NCBI GenBank assembly: GCA_012861695.1
Contig: JAAOOA010000002.1
Span: 40,599,300 to 40,663,299 of the forward strand
DNA from: Trematomus loennbergii
Taxonomy: Eukaryota > Chordata > Actinopteri > Perciformes > Nototheniidae
Direction of reading: 5' to 3'
DNA: 64,000 nt
Position numbers and translations under genes: made by a program. The notes beneath the pieces were generated by a model. It saw only the letters and a program-made list of their open reading frames with translations. It was not told the DNA's origin and searched no databases. Positions 10,006-22,272 of this stretch are shown here, in pieces. Numbering within the stretch: position 1 is the first letter of the stretch; every line of letters begins with the position of its first letter.

Positions 10006-11504
10006 TTCTTAGGCTGTAAATAACTATTGTGCTGATTATTTACTGCAGTGATCAATGGCAACCACACACTGAGTCAGCTCACGAGATAAGAGGAAGTCAT
10101 GTTGAGGTGAGAGGGTTTGAAAATCTAAATGTCAGCTTAGAATACGGAGTTCAAGTCATAACATAATAACTACACTGATTTCTGTAGTAATAATGAGAAT
10201 CGTTTCCCCTGTTTGTAACTGAGAATGTCATTTAAATGACATATATAAAAATGATGACAATGAATATATTAATAAACCATTGATACACTTACCTGTTAAT
10301 TATGAGCAAATATTAACAAAAGTTATTTGTGATGTAAATTGAATCTGGAGCTCCATGTTATCATTTTACCAAAATGTTATTTTTGGTTAATAAATGGGCA
10401 AAACACAGCACTTAAAAGGCATCAGTATCTGTTACTTGTAAAATAAAGACATTCATTTAGAAAATTAAAAAAATTCCCCGAAACACACATTTGTTATTTG
10501 CAGTTTAAAATGTAGGTTTTTACATGTCTGGCATCTAAATTGCACAGTGATAATAATCAAATAAGGTCTAAGAAAAACGTCAACCATTTAAGAATTTGTA
10601 TGTGACTAAAATGACAAAATAACCTTGTTACCACAAATAAACAAATAACATTTTATTTTATTTTCCTTTTACAAAAAAACATGAATATCTTAAATCTATC
10701 CGTAGCTTACCAAGGACTTCAACATACATTACTAATTTGCCTGAATCCAATAAGACTTTTACACACAAATACCTCTGAGATTTACTTGGGAAGAGTATTG
10801 CATACAATTCCCATCTAAACAATGGGGTCCATTTATATGTAGTTTTCTTCCCCATCATCTGCTGCACATATATTTAGCCAAATATATATTAGTATTTTGT
10901 GTGAAGAACAGCTTTGTAGTAATATAAAAATTAAACATAAAATAGATCAATGTTTTGCAATAAAGGTTTTCTTTCTTTAATAATGATTTTACATAATATG
11001 TGGAAAAATCTGAATAAAAGTAACAGCTTTCAAATTGACATTAGCTCAAATTTCCTTTAACACAAAACAACTCTGTTGTGCTCGGAGGAAAATCTAATGT
11101 TGCAGTTTCTAACCGTACTTTCATGTCAGCCCTGCAGTAGCCAATGTGCCGGTTCCAATTGTTCACACCAATGAAAAACCAAAATCTGGCTATAACAAGT
11201 CCAGGCAAGAAACGTTTTGGGTGTTGAAAGTTATTCCTGGAAATGTGGTGAATCACTGAGGTATAGCAGCAGGCTTAAGGACACCAACAAAGTTGAACAA
11301 CTGGAATGAAAGCCATCGGTTAATAGTCTGTAGGATCTTCAAACATGTGAGGGTCATATTTTCTTCTATCTCTTAGTATGATGAGGGTCTTACTTTAAGT
11401 GATAACATGTAACTCAGACAACTCTAATCAATATATTAGTGTGATATTTAACAAAAACATAATGTAGCATGTTATAGGCTAGAAGGTTAAAAATAAGCTA
11501 CCTA
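10006..11504. other. AT-rich non-coding DNA, nothing recognised
   Basis: Open frames are short and of random composition. No repeat termini were found. Confidence 0.6.
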
Positions 11505-11905
11505 CTGTGTATGCTAATATGTTAGCATGAGGCAGTGTCTCGGAGTATAGTGGACAATATAATGTTGGCTTGTAATACACTATCAACATATTGTGTCAAG
11601 TGAGGCCTACTTTCACTTGTATGCTATGTGCTTAAAAGTTAGCATGGAGCTAATTTTCAATTAGCATAGAGGAGGCTAAAGTGCAACTATCTACATCATT
11701 TAGTACAGAGTATGCTTAAGTGTTAGCAGTACATTCACCAAAATGCTAAAGTATTAGCATGGGGCATACTATTATTACCTTATGCTGAGGAGCTAGCATG
11801 GAGTCAGCTATTTGGGTACACAGCATTAATTCATTAGCATAAACCTTGACTCAATTAGCATAGTGAATGGATGGCAAGTACTAATATACTAACATGCTAG
11901 GAATG
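11505..11905. repeat. Cluster of ATGCTAA / TTAGCAT motifs in both orientations
   Basis: At least seven exact ATGCTAA or TTAGCAT words occur, near 11512, 11522, 11640, 11661, 11741, 11754, 11836 and 11859, with variants such as GCTAGCATGG. Spacing is irregular, so it is neither a simple tandem array nor a single palindrome. Similar motif-rich stretches occur in fish introns. A second, weaker cluster is at 17190-17405. Confidence 0.6.
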
Positions 11906-13770
11906 ATAACATTTTAGAATGGTGCATTTCTAGGAAAATACAAAAGGAGGATATTTTTACTAAATGTTTTATTAGCATCAAATATACAGTATTTTGTAAT
12001 GCAAGACGTTGTACAACTTAGTATCTCAGTATGCATGTGTATGGGCAGTTGAAGATTGCTTCAGTCAGGTTTTCATGTACAGTAGCAACATGTCCTGACC
12101 TGGTGTCAAAGGCTGTAAGAGAAAGAAAGACAAAACTGTTTAGCAGCTGTTTCAGAAAGTGCAGCAAATACAGTATGTACAGAACATTAGCAAGCCACTT
12201 CAGTGGTAGCCTACTATTGATTTTTGCATTTACTATCTGGTTGAGGAAATGAGTAAACACATGAAAAGCGATTAAATCTAATGGTGGGTTTTGTTGACAT
12301 TTATGAATATCTGCATACTTCAAATAAAACCAATAATAGTATTACATGTTAAATATTTACTGTAGGTATAATTACTTTGACAGACATTAATATAAAGTAC
12401 TACTGTGGTATTGTAACACATTTACTGTACACAAGTGCATGCACCACATTTCAGTGCTCATGGAGTAATTACTGTAAGCATACTGACTACTGCTTGTCAA
12501 CTATTTAGTTTTTTCGGTCCATTAATTGTCCGATGTCTTTATGGTCAGGATCTTGCAATATGTCTTGGCAGCTCTGCGGGGAAAAAAGGAAAAAATCATG
12601 CCAAAGAATCGTCTTGTTGAAGGTCTTAAGTAATAAAAAGAACTCCAAAGACAAAATATGAAACATGTCAGATGACAAGTCTGTTGAGAAGAGTCTGACA
12701 ACTCATTGAGAGCTTCTAATAATAAGCATGACAGTTGAAAGAGTTGACAATCATGTGAAATTACATTTATTTAGACACAACTGTAAGACGTCTCTATTTG
12801 AATAGCTGACTTCTGAAGAGAACACTGCGCTTACTGTACTGCTCTCACATAATACAACTATTTATTGAAAGGGAAAACATTGGCTTATCATTGTAATGTT
12901 GCTTTAAATGATCATATTCAGTCATGATCCTCATAAAGCATGCAACTGCCTATACGGAATATAAATAATGTAGAATAAAAACCTTAACTACTCCAAGTCC
13001 TGTACAGTCATTTTCTAAATCACACAAAGTGCACTACATGATCTTTAAATGATAAATGTATAACATATAAATTAATTTCCAGTTCTTCATTAAATAGTGG
13101 GGGTTGCAATCCCCTTCAGCTCCGGTCATGATCTCTTTCCACACTGGAAATGTATTTGTTTTATATATTTGTGATGTGCATTAATACCTTCATTTCTTGA
13201 TAAATCATGCATAGAAACCATACATGTGAAAAGTAATTTATTAAATAGGTAGGATGCTCTTAAGTTTTACATCAAAATAAAATATGCATGGGATATGTTA
13301 ATTACACTGATGCAGAAAACATATACAATTTAGCATTTGTAATCTGAACAAGGCATCATGATCAACAAGATGACAATACACAATAAAAAACTGGACTCGA
13401 CAGGTTACATGTAAAGAATGATTGGAAGCTGAAACACAGTATCAAATGACAACACATTTTAAAGAAATGACAAGACAAAGTACTTAAAATCAACACAAAA
13501 ATTGCACTTGAGCAAACTACATTTGTTTCTCAGATTGCAATATGTACGTATGCAGTATGGTATTCAAAAGTGCATGCAACAAGTATCACTTGTCTTTTGC
13601 TGCTTGTGGTCCTTTCAATGTCTGAAGTTTAAAGTTAAATACTACTGCTATTATGTTGCATTTGTTCTATTAACTAAATATTATCACATTTTAAGCTATC
13701 AAAAGTAGGTCTACAAACAACATTTTTTGTTAGCGATTAACCAAGGCTGTTGCGGAAAATTATCCAGAAT
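11906..13770. other. AT-rich non-coding DNA, nothing recognised
   Basis: No gene, transposon end or long repeat. Open frames are short and biased by AT content. Confidence 0.6.
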
Positions 13771-14006
13771 GTTAACCGCAGCCAACATGCCTAAGCTTCT
13801 CCTTCAAACATCCCAAAAAAGCATTTACAGCTTTGATTTGGTTTGGCAAGAAAGTGTTAAATGTTGATTCATCTGGGGATTTCCAGCATGTCTTTAAATC
13901 CAACATGACCTGGAGCAGGACAACAGTAACACTGACGGGGAGTCGGCTAAACCTCAGCCTGCAGACATTACCACCTTGGTTTCTATTAGGTAGAGACAAA
14001 GGGAAC

Positions 14007-14622
<616 letters not shown>

Positions 14623-14629
14623 ACACACA

Positions 14630-14674
<45 letters not shown>

Positions 14675-14758
14675 ACAACACACACACACACACACACACA
14701 CCACACACACACACACACACCACACACACACACCACACACCACACACACACACCCACA

Positions 14759-14790
<32 letters not shown>
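14623..14790 (-). repeat. (CA)n microsatellite, imperfect, about 168 bp
   Basis: CA repeats interrupted repeatedly by CACC and CAACA. It is in the opposite sense to the TG array 480 bp upstream, so the two could pair intramolecularly. Confidence 0.97.
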
Positions 14791-14793
<3 letters not shown>

Positions 14794-15318
14794 ACTGTGG
14801 GAAGCACACACCCAAACACACACATGCTGACCAGCTCTGATTAGTGATGAGTGCGCTACGTCCGCCTGCAGCTGAGCCGAGGCGCTGTGTTGAAGGGAGT
14901 GGCAGAAAAAAACTGCAGAATGGTGACTGTAAAGTGAGAGAAACCTCCCTGCTTTCACAAAGAGGCGCTGGGTTTATCGCCAACCGTCTGTCTCCTCGTT
15001 CTATGCTTTTCCTCAGCGTGGCAATCAATCTCTCCGATCAATAATTTAACCTTTATTTGTCCAAAAGGGCCGATTGCTAGAACATTTTCCTGAGGCGCTT
15101 TGGGCGTAACCCTGCAGCAACCCATCAAACATACCCTCCACATACAATTGAATGCACTAAACTGTCTTGTCTGCTGCATTTTAAAAAGTCCACCTTAATA
15201 AAGGTCCACCTTAAAAGGGGCTTTAATCAATCACGTTAACGTTGACTTACAACATTCTCTGCAACATTCCTTTTTTACATGAATAGTTTACTTCATCTGC
15301 ACTACTTGCACATTGGTC
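14791..15318. other. Non-coding, nothing recognised
   Basis: Mixed composition. No convincing coding frame or repeat end. Confidence 0.55.
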
Positions 15319-15545
15319 TTGAAAGATAAACTTGCACTATTTAAATTGTACTCTGTTCCTTCTTGCACTATTTTATTGTTATTCAAATTTGTTTTATGGT
15401 TTTAGGCCTTACTCATATTATGTTGCATTGTTGGAGGAGCCTGGGAATCTTCAATCAACTGCTGCCTGCTGGCTATTGGAATTAATTATTACCAGATTAG
15501 CTGAAAATGTTTTGCTATAAGACAATTGTGGGATACTAAACTGAA
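15319..15545 (+). mobile_element. 5'-truncated LINE 3' end (approximate limits)
   Basis: The block around 15419-15440 (TATGTTGCATTGTTGGAGG) is shared with 63107-63126, where it is followed by a LINE-type tail ending in a CAATAA signal. Upstream repeats of TTGCACTA and TTTTATTGTTATT look like LINE 3' untranslated sequence. No reverse transcriptase remains. The family is not determined. Confidence 0.45.
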
Positions 15546-15561
15546 ATCTAGACTTGTCGAT

Positions 15562-15653
15562 CTCTTGGACCTTTTGGTGCAGGATCTTAGTCAGGTGTCA
15601 TTGATGGTTTTACTGACACACCTGAAGCTGCTGGGTAAAAGGTTCCCCAAGAG
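15562..15653. repeat. Imperfect hairpin of about 92 nt, pre-miRNA-like or decayed foldback MITE
   Basis: CTCTTGG at 15562-15568 pairs with CCAAGAG at 15647-15653. Further in, ACCTTTT pairs with AAAAGGT, and CAGGTG.TCA pairs with TGACACACCTG, around a loop of roughly 12-14 bases (TTGATGGTTTTA). Complementarity is interrupted by small bulges over the whole length, as in microRNA precursors. I do not recognise either arm as a known microRNA. Short foldback transposons have the same geometry. Confidence 0.5.
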
Positions 15654-17112
15654 TGGCATCTCAATCCAATAATAAGATTAACATTTTAATTAATTCTGTC
15701 TTAAATGTTAGATGAGATCAGATTTCAGCACACAGGTATTCCAGATGCAAACAGCATTATCTCTATCATGTGTTGACAATACTGATATCCTTTTATGTAA
15801 AAGAAATGATCAAACATTGGGGCGATGAAACCGCTGTCGATCCATCCTCCACGTTTGCCTCGACCATGGGGACAGAGTGTACAGACAGTCTGTGGTGCAG
15901 CCGAACAATGGAGAGCCAGCCTGCAGCCCCTTTCCAGTTAGGCTAGACACTAACTCGCTCCAGGTTAGTGCTTGCTCACCGAACTGAACAAATACAAATG
16001 GAGAAATGGTGCAAGAAGAAAGAAACAGGGCTGACAGAGATGTTACATAAGAGAGAAGCTAAATAAGAGGATTAGCAGGGACGAGGGGGTTCAAGTTAAA
16101 ATCCATATTAGTTCATTTGCAATAGGACAGAAGCATTTCCGGAAATCTACACGGTTGAAAAACTGAGACATTATGAACCGTTATTTTGAAAGACATTAGC
16201 ATATCTTATCCAACTGTTGGTAGTGGAAACAATGGGACTTTAGGGCCAGGAATAAAAGCTAAACTGTGATATCAAAATGATCAAATAAATGTCACATTGT
16301 CACACATGTTGCACACAAGGGAAGAAATGCAATCTTTGAATTCAAGCATCTAACTTAACATAATGTATAACAACAACAAACAAATTGATTTTTCATCTAT
16401 GAAGTGCCTTGCTGCAGACATCAGCAAAGCACACAGCACAATTTCCACTTCCTAAAATGTGGATCTTCAAGTTCATGGAGTTCAGCACCCATTTTAATGA
16501 ATGGAATCATCCATGAAGATGAGCTATCATCAATATGCAAGCTACGCCCCATTAAAAACACATATTAGCAACGTTGTGATGGGCCCGAGTCACATATCGA
16601 CGAATCATGCTGTCAAGTAACAACTGTTAAAAACTAAATATGCTGCAAATTGATCTCTGTGAGAGTAATCGCCCCTGAGAGCAAGCTGCAAGGAGGACGA
16701 CATGGTTAGCCTTTCAACAAGCAGTTAGAGGAGAAAAGAAACTCATTGCTGAAAAGAAAATGGACACGTGCAGCGGAGAGCCGCCATGTGCTACGTGGCT
16801 ACTATGAGCAACTGAATTGTTGTGGGATTCTTGTTACTATCGTCGACAAACGAGTTACCACTCTGCAACCACTCTGGTACAACAGTCATTGTTGAGAAGC
16901 AATTAACATATGAATCATGCCACATATTATTCTCAGTGGACATAACTAGCTGCCCTGTGGGTGTGTTGTTACTGACACCTTTACATTTGTATTAGCATAA
17001 GTGAGTGAGCTTCGGAATCGCTGAGGGTTCGCTGAGGTCAGGCACATAATGTACAGAGCTGTCATGGTTACGCTCTCAACATTACTCTGTGCTGCTCTCA
17101 TGTCAGTAAGGT
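15654..17112. other. Non-coding; 16480-16720 is a weak regulatory-element candidate
   Basis: No gene. Between 16480 and 16720 there is a run of unique sequence with TTAATGAATGG, ATCATCAATATGCAAG and CCATTAAAAACAC, motifs of the homeodomain and POU type, without transposon features. Conservation is unknown. Confidence 0.4.
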
Positions 17113-17131
17113 ACACACACACACACACACA
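17113..17131. repeat. Short (AC)n run
   Basis: Alternating AC of about 19 bases. Confidence 0.9.
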
Positions 17132-17189
17132 GGCAGCCAGGTCCGCTGGAGAAACAAAGAGCTATCACACCGACAGATGCTTCCTTACC

Positions 17190-17405
17190 TAACCGTAGTT
17201 AATGAAGAGGTTAATGCTATCACAGCAGCATTACCATTATCTCTCATAAGCTGGCAATGCTAACCAGCTGTTAAGCTATTACTTTACCAGGAACAGCTTT
17301 CTTGTTGTTTTAAGTCAGCTAGTGGCTAAGGATGCTAACAAGCATTGGCATGGTATTCAGTTAGCATTCTACCCGAAGCTAACTTTGCTGATTGTTATGC
17401 TACAG
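17190..17405. repeat. Second cluster of ATGCTAA / TTAGCAT-like motifs
   Basis: Contains AATGCTAACC, GATGCTAACA, GTTAGCATTC and several GCTAA or GCTATT variants within about 200 bp. It is similar in kind to the denser cluster at 11505-11905. Confidence 0.45.
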
Positions 17406-18479
17406 GATTTCTAAAGGATTAACTAAAAGTGCAGTGATCTAAAACATAATTGTGGTCATGTAACATCAAAACTTTTCATTCAAAAGAAGAACAAATGTAG
17501 TTTATGTGTCTTACTTTTGTGAAATCTAATGAAAATGCTACTTTAGGGAAAATTGCTATATGTGAGAAAACAAGTATCATCATGTTAAAGGTTGGTATTA
17601 CTGACTTACTGCTATTTAATGGTTTTACTTAGGCAGAGGCAAATAATTAGTGTAGCCCCCACTTCAATGGGCAGTACTGATACAATGAGGCCTCTGTTGC
17701 TAAAACATGATCGCTTCCTGTCATCCATCTAAATGCCTAAGCTCATAGCCTGCCTTAACTTTGTCACATGAATCTTAAAACAGCAGAGATTTCACCAGCA
17801 CACCAGTTCGTCTGTAGTATCCACTCCATCTATATTTCCTGATGTTTGATGGTGCACGGTGCAGCAGACAGAAAATAGATCCGCCCAGGTGACATGCAAC
17901 ATAGAGCAGGGTGTTAGCCGAACTGAGAACTGTGCCATGGTGAGCATGCAGTGAACGCCTAAGCGCCATCACTGCGCCATGGCCTTTCCCCCTTCTGAAT
18001 GCCATTGTTCGAGGCAGGAACGTGGGGGAGATAGTGCTGCCTGTGCATCCCCCTCAGCTCCCGAGAGCCTAACCCGTGGACATGAAAACACAACGTCACA
18101 AGTTAGGGTCTCAGGGACGGAGAGAGATACATCTTCACACGGACTCCTCCACCTGCCCACATGGCAGCTCCCTCTGGATTTTGTCTTCTACCAAAATGGT
18201 TATTCAAAATGATGCATGTTCTTGAACAGGAGAGGTTCAATGTCCTGCCCTCTTCTCTGAGTCAACTCAGGACTCGGAGCGTCTCAGCATCTCTGCCTGC
18301 AGCTTTGGATCCAACACACACTCGCAAGGTCTATGCATAAATTGAGCATGCTCATTGCTATCTACCCCATGTGTATTTGTGAACATAGAACTAGTGCAAG
18401 CCTCAGCCAGACACAACATTGGCCAGCCTCCCCCCAACTCTTTCTCACCCTCTCTGTTTCTCTCCTGCCCCCTCCCCCA
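17406..18479. other. Non-coding, nothing firm recognised
   Basis: Mixed composition, becoming GC-richer after 17950. Open frames on both strands near 17980-18210 are short and overlap each other; none looks like protein. Confidence 0.5.
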
Positions 18480-18870
18480 TCTCAGCTGAACAATACAGCA
18501 CTTTGAAAAATGCTTCCTGCCATCAGGTAGAGAGCCTGCTGCTGTACATTGCGCCTAAAGATTTTCCGCCGTTGTAGGGAAAATCCAAAGCGCTATGATT
18601 GCTAATCATTGCTACGAGACAAAAACCCTGCAAGATACATTGATTAAAGCATCGAAAGCTGAAGCGGGGACCGCACAGCGTCAAGTAAACCCTCGGACAT
18701 GATGACTTGCATCCGACTGTCACATTTTTTAACCATTAATACAATTATTCAATGCATGCTTTTCATCAATAGCGCAAATCCCCCTTCAAGCACGGTTTTC
18801 TAAATCCTCCGGAGAGGCTGTACGGAGAAAAGACGAGCCCGCTAACAAAGCTCCACGCTCCTTCGTGCCA
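18480..18870. promoter_or_regulatory. Candidate conserved regulatory block
   Basis: Dense palindromic and homeodomain-like motifs occur without repeat signatures. GATTTTCC (18560-18567) and GGAAAATC (18578-18585) form an inverted pair, and ATGATTGCTAATCAT at 18595-18609 is a 6-bp-arm inverted repeat of homeodomain-type half sites. TTGATTAAAGCATCGAAAGC follows at about 18640-18659. This packing is typical of developmental enhancers in vertebrates, but that inference rests on motif appearance only. Confidence 0.35.
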
Positions 18871-19288
18871 CCATGGTGGTCTAAAGCTTAGGAAACAGAT
18901 GGGGAGCTGAGAGGGAAGTGGGGAGGAAGAGAATTTGTTGGTATCGACTCACCCTCCCCTTCGGATCCAGGATGCCCCCTTTGCCCGTTGTTCTCCTATC
19001 ACGCTTCCTGCTCGGGAGAGGAGGAAAAAGAGACAGAGAGAGAAAGAGAAAGCTCAGATGTTTTACTTACAGCACGCCTCCAGATGTTCAGAGGAAGAAT
19101 TTTGTGTTTTTTACAAAAAAGAAACACAAGCAAGACGTCCGGAGAACCGCTCAAAGTCAGGTGACAAAAAAAACTGCAAGAGAGAGACTGACGGAGACGA
19201 GGAAAAGAGGCATGAGGATGGGTGCTAGGACCGAGCCGGAATGAACCATGTGCAAGCTCTCTTTCCCTCTATCTCTTTGCTCTCCTTT

Positions 19289-19366
19289 ACACACACGCAC
19301 ACACACACACACACACCACACACACGCACACACACACACACACACACGCACACACACACACACACA
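19289..19366 (-). repeat. (CA)n microsatellite with CG interruptions
   Basis: About 78 bp of alternating CA with scattered CGCA units and one CACCACA break, embedded in the purine/pyrimidine-rich region. Confidence 0.97.
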
Positions 19367-20853
19367 GAAAAAGAGCGAGAGTGAGCAGTCTGGGGAGGCA
19401 AGTCGCCAGAGAGTCGGTGACATGATTCCTCTTCCCAGAAAATGAAATGCTGAAAGGAATTGATAGTTAAAGGTTGGATAGTACAGGTAGACCACAAGAA
19501 GAGGGGTGGGGGGGTGAGAGAGTGAGACCGAGTGAACGGGTGAGTGATAGAGAAAGGGAGGAAGAGATCAAATAAAAGAGCGAGCTTGGAGCTATGGAAT
19601 CAGTGCTTGCAGCCGGGGCCAGAGTGCCAGTCAAGCATACATACCAGTATGCTGCCTCACCGAAGAGGGGTGGGGGGGGGGTGGCTCTCACACACTTGCA
19701 AGTATTGCATGGATTGCAAAAATGTGTCACACTCTTTTCCTTTCGCCGAGTCTCTACTTACTTTTTTTTTTACCCAGACCTGCAGGTCCAAGACAGGTTA
19801 ACGAGGAAAAGAAAATCGACACACACACACTTTCATGCACACACACTCTTTCTCTCCCTCTCACAAGTTAAAGGACAAAACAAATGTGCCCGCTGATCTC
19901 TTGTCTCGCTCCGCTTTCTCCCTTCCTCGCCCCTTTCTCCCTCGCATTGTATTCTCTCTCTTTCAATCTGGAAAAGGAGGGAAGACAGGAAAAAACCATA
20001 AGGCCCCCCCTCCCTCCTCCTCTTCTTCTTCTCCCCAATATTAGCACTCCACCTCTTTCTCTCAATCTTTCTCTTTTCCCCCCTTCTGGCTCTTTTTTCT
20101 TCTGGCCTTCCCGTGCTGACGGCGTGGAGGAAAAGAAGCAGTTTTTTTTTTCCAATTAAAAAATCATCCATTAATTTGCCTCACAGCTGTAATTGTTTAC
20201 AGCCAGAGGCCCACTTTCAGAGAGAGGGAGAGAAAGAGGGAGAGAGGGGAGGATTGACAGAAAGTAGTCCTCCTTTCCGTGTTTTTTCCACCTATCCGTT
20301 TTGTCCGTTTTCCATGAAAACAAATCCTCTGTTCTCTTCTGCATGCAAGCGAAAAACAAAAAAAATCCACTTTTCCATTCCTTTCTCTCTCTTTTCTTTC
20401 TTTTTTCTCTTACTCTGTGCCGACATCATTAACACTATCCCTTCAGGAGAGGAGCGAGAGACGGAGAGAGAGAGAGAGACAGAGAGAGTCTGAGTGAGGA
20501 AGAGGCCATAGAAACATTGCTACATGATGTGCTTTGGCTAATAGAGGCTACATTTAATCTCCTAGAGAGAGAGAGAAGGAGAGAGAAGGAGAGAAAGAGG
20601 AGAGATGATGGGGGGAGGGAGGAGGGACAGATGGGACCAGAGAAGGAGAGCAACGACACACAACCGGTTCTGGGCTCAAATCAGCGACGGGGCTCCGGAG
20701 AGGCGAGGAAAGGGGAGAAAGAAAAAAAAGGAAAAAGAGGAAAAATCCCTGAGACCACACTGCCCTCTCGCTTTTCTTCTGCTTCCTCCCTCCCTGACTG
20801 ACTGATCGACCGACTGTGTCTGTGCCGAGATAATCTCCAATCCCCTTTGACTG

Positions 20854-20868
20854 CCGTCTGCCAGACGG
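20854..20868. promoter_or_regulatory. 15-bp palindrome CCGTCTGCCAGACGG
   Basis: Seven-base perfect arms around a single C. Each arm contains GTCTG/CAGAC, the half site used by SMAD proteins. It could be a dimeric binding site; no functional evidence. Confidence 0.4.
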
Positions 20869-20993
20869 TGCATTGTGCCCTTTTTTTCCCTCCTCTATCT
20901 CTATACAGCTGCCGGAGAAAAGTGTGCATCTGGATCTACAGCATGTCCCCTGAAAAAAACACTGATGCCACCAATTTTAAAATCTCCCGGTCA

Positions 20994-21132
<139 letters not shown>

Positions 21133-21237
21133 TGCAGCTATCGTCATTTAACACCTGCTTTGTGTCCAGATAGAGCCGGTCTTCGCTAATATTAGCCTGC
21201 TTTGACGGTGAGATCCCAGAGCAGGCAGACAAAGGCT

Positions 21238-21245
21238 CACACACG

Positions 21246-21294
<49 letters not shown>

Positions 21295-21329
21295 CGCACA
21301 CGCACGCACGCACGCACACGCACACGCAC

Positions 21330-21365
<36 letters not shown>

Positions 21366-21370
21366 CACCA

Positions 21371-21442
<72 letters not shown>

Positions 21443-21444
21443 CA

Positions 21445-21476
<32 letters not shown>

Positions 21477-21510
21477 CACACACACACGCACGCACACACA
21501 CACACACACA
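21238..21510 (-). repeat. Compound (CA)n / (CGCA)n microsatellite, about 270 bp
   Basis: CA repeats alternate with blocks of CGCACGCACGCACG (about 21300-21325, 21371-21390, 21444-21464, 21487-21494). It follows the preceding CA array by only 108 bp. Mixed CG/CA tracts are especially prone to Z-DNA, and the CG dinucleotides persist despite the usual CpG decay in methylated vertebrate DNA. Confidence 0.97.
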
Positions 21511-21629
21511 TGCAAAAAGGTGCAGCAATATACCAACTATGCACAACCACAGAAACAATAAAGAAGAGGGTGTTCATGGCTACTAAACAATAATAATTGA
21601 AGTAATTTTAGTGCAAAATCCATGGTGAA

Positions 21630-21850
21630 TGATACATTTGCATCGAGGTGAATGACAGCTCATCACCACTGATTTACAGAGACCATTTCACTCCTTTTAA
21701 GTATCCGTTATCTGCTCGTAATGGCCAGGAATCAGCCCAGCTAGCCATGCAGTACATCAACAGAGACCCAGATCTGTCACTAGCCTACGCATTCAAGACA
21801 ACAGCAGCAGGACATAAAAGAAAAGAAAGCACAGGGCCTGCAGAACCTCA
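21630..21850 (+). other. Possible orphan exon, not recognised
   Basis: The + frame is open from about 21630 to past 21860 and reads, in part, FKYPLSARNGQESAQLAMQYIN, which has a protein-like mix with an amphipathic helix look. A possible splice acceptor (TGATTTACAG) ends at 21678. No matching donor, partner exon or known family is visible, and the frame then runs into a GT repeat. It could be a real exon, a pseudogene scrap or chance. Confidence 0.15.
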
Positions 21851-21859
21851 ACTACAAAC

Positions 21860-22272
21860 TCAGTGTCCAACAATGTGTGTTTGTGTGTGTCTGTCTGTGT
21901 GTGACACTCTTGTTGGATGGCTGAAGCAGCGCTATTCTGGCCAGAGGAGTGATTGACAGCTGTCATACAGTATGTGATTGATGGGACGAAGAGGACAGTC
22001 GTTTGCAGAGTTCATAGGGTTGTTACTATGGCATATATTGTCGATGAAATACAGGTTCAGGATTTATTTTAATCTAGAAAAAGGTAAAAGTTCAATTGAT
22101 CATTAATGAATTTCTGAAAGAGTCCTTCCAAGGAAGCTATTTTTGGTTATTTATTCGATTGTCAGCAAGAAAAAGAAAATCTACAAGCTGGGTTTTCATG
22201 AAATTAGCTAAATTAGCGTAGCATGGGCCAAGGAAGTACATTAAACATTTTTTACTTTTATTAACATTATAG
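21860..22272. other. Non-coding, nothing recognised
   Basis: A short TG/TC run lies near 21873-21903. No gene or transposon end. Confidence 0.55.

Larger units (their letters stand above)
18871..20990. other. Long alternating purine- and pyrimidine-rich region
   Basis: The + strand alternates between GA-rich stretches (about 19016-19060, 19497-19570, 20220-20260, 20450-20500, 20560-20640, 20700-20750) and CT-rich stretches (about 19900-20110, 20380-20410). The density of GAGAGA and CTCCCTC runs suggests a promoter-proximal or first-intron region, or simple low-complexity DNA. I see no TATA box, splice-bounded exon or credible start codon. Open frames here are low-complexity artefacts. Confidence 0.45.

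Noticed and set aside
13085..13110. Short near-palindrome GGGGTTGCAATCCCC as a transposon end
   Set aside because: It has one mismatch, no flanking duplication and no partner end.
21670..21760. Possible cystatin-like or latexin-like helix (SAQLAMQYIN)
   Set aside because: The resemblance is to a short amphipathic helix only; nothing downstream continues the fold. Kept as an unnamed orphan frame.
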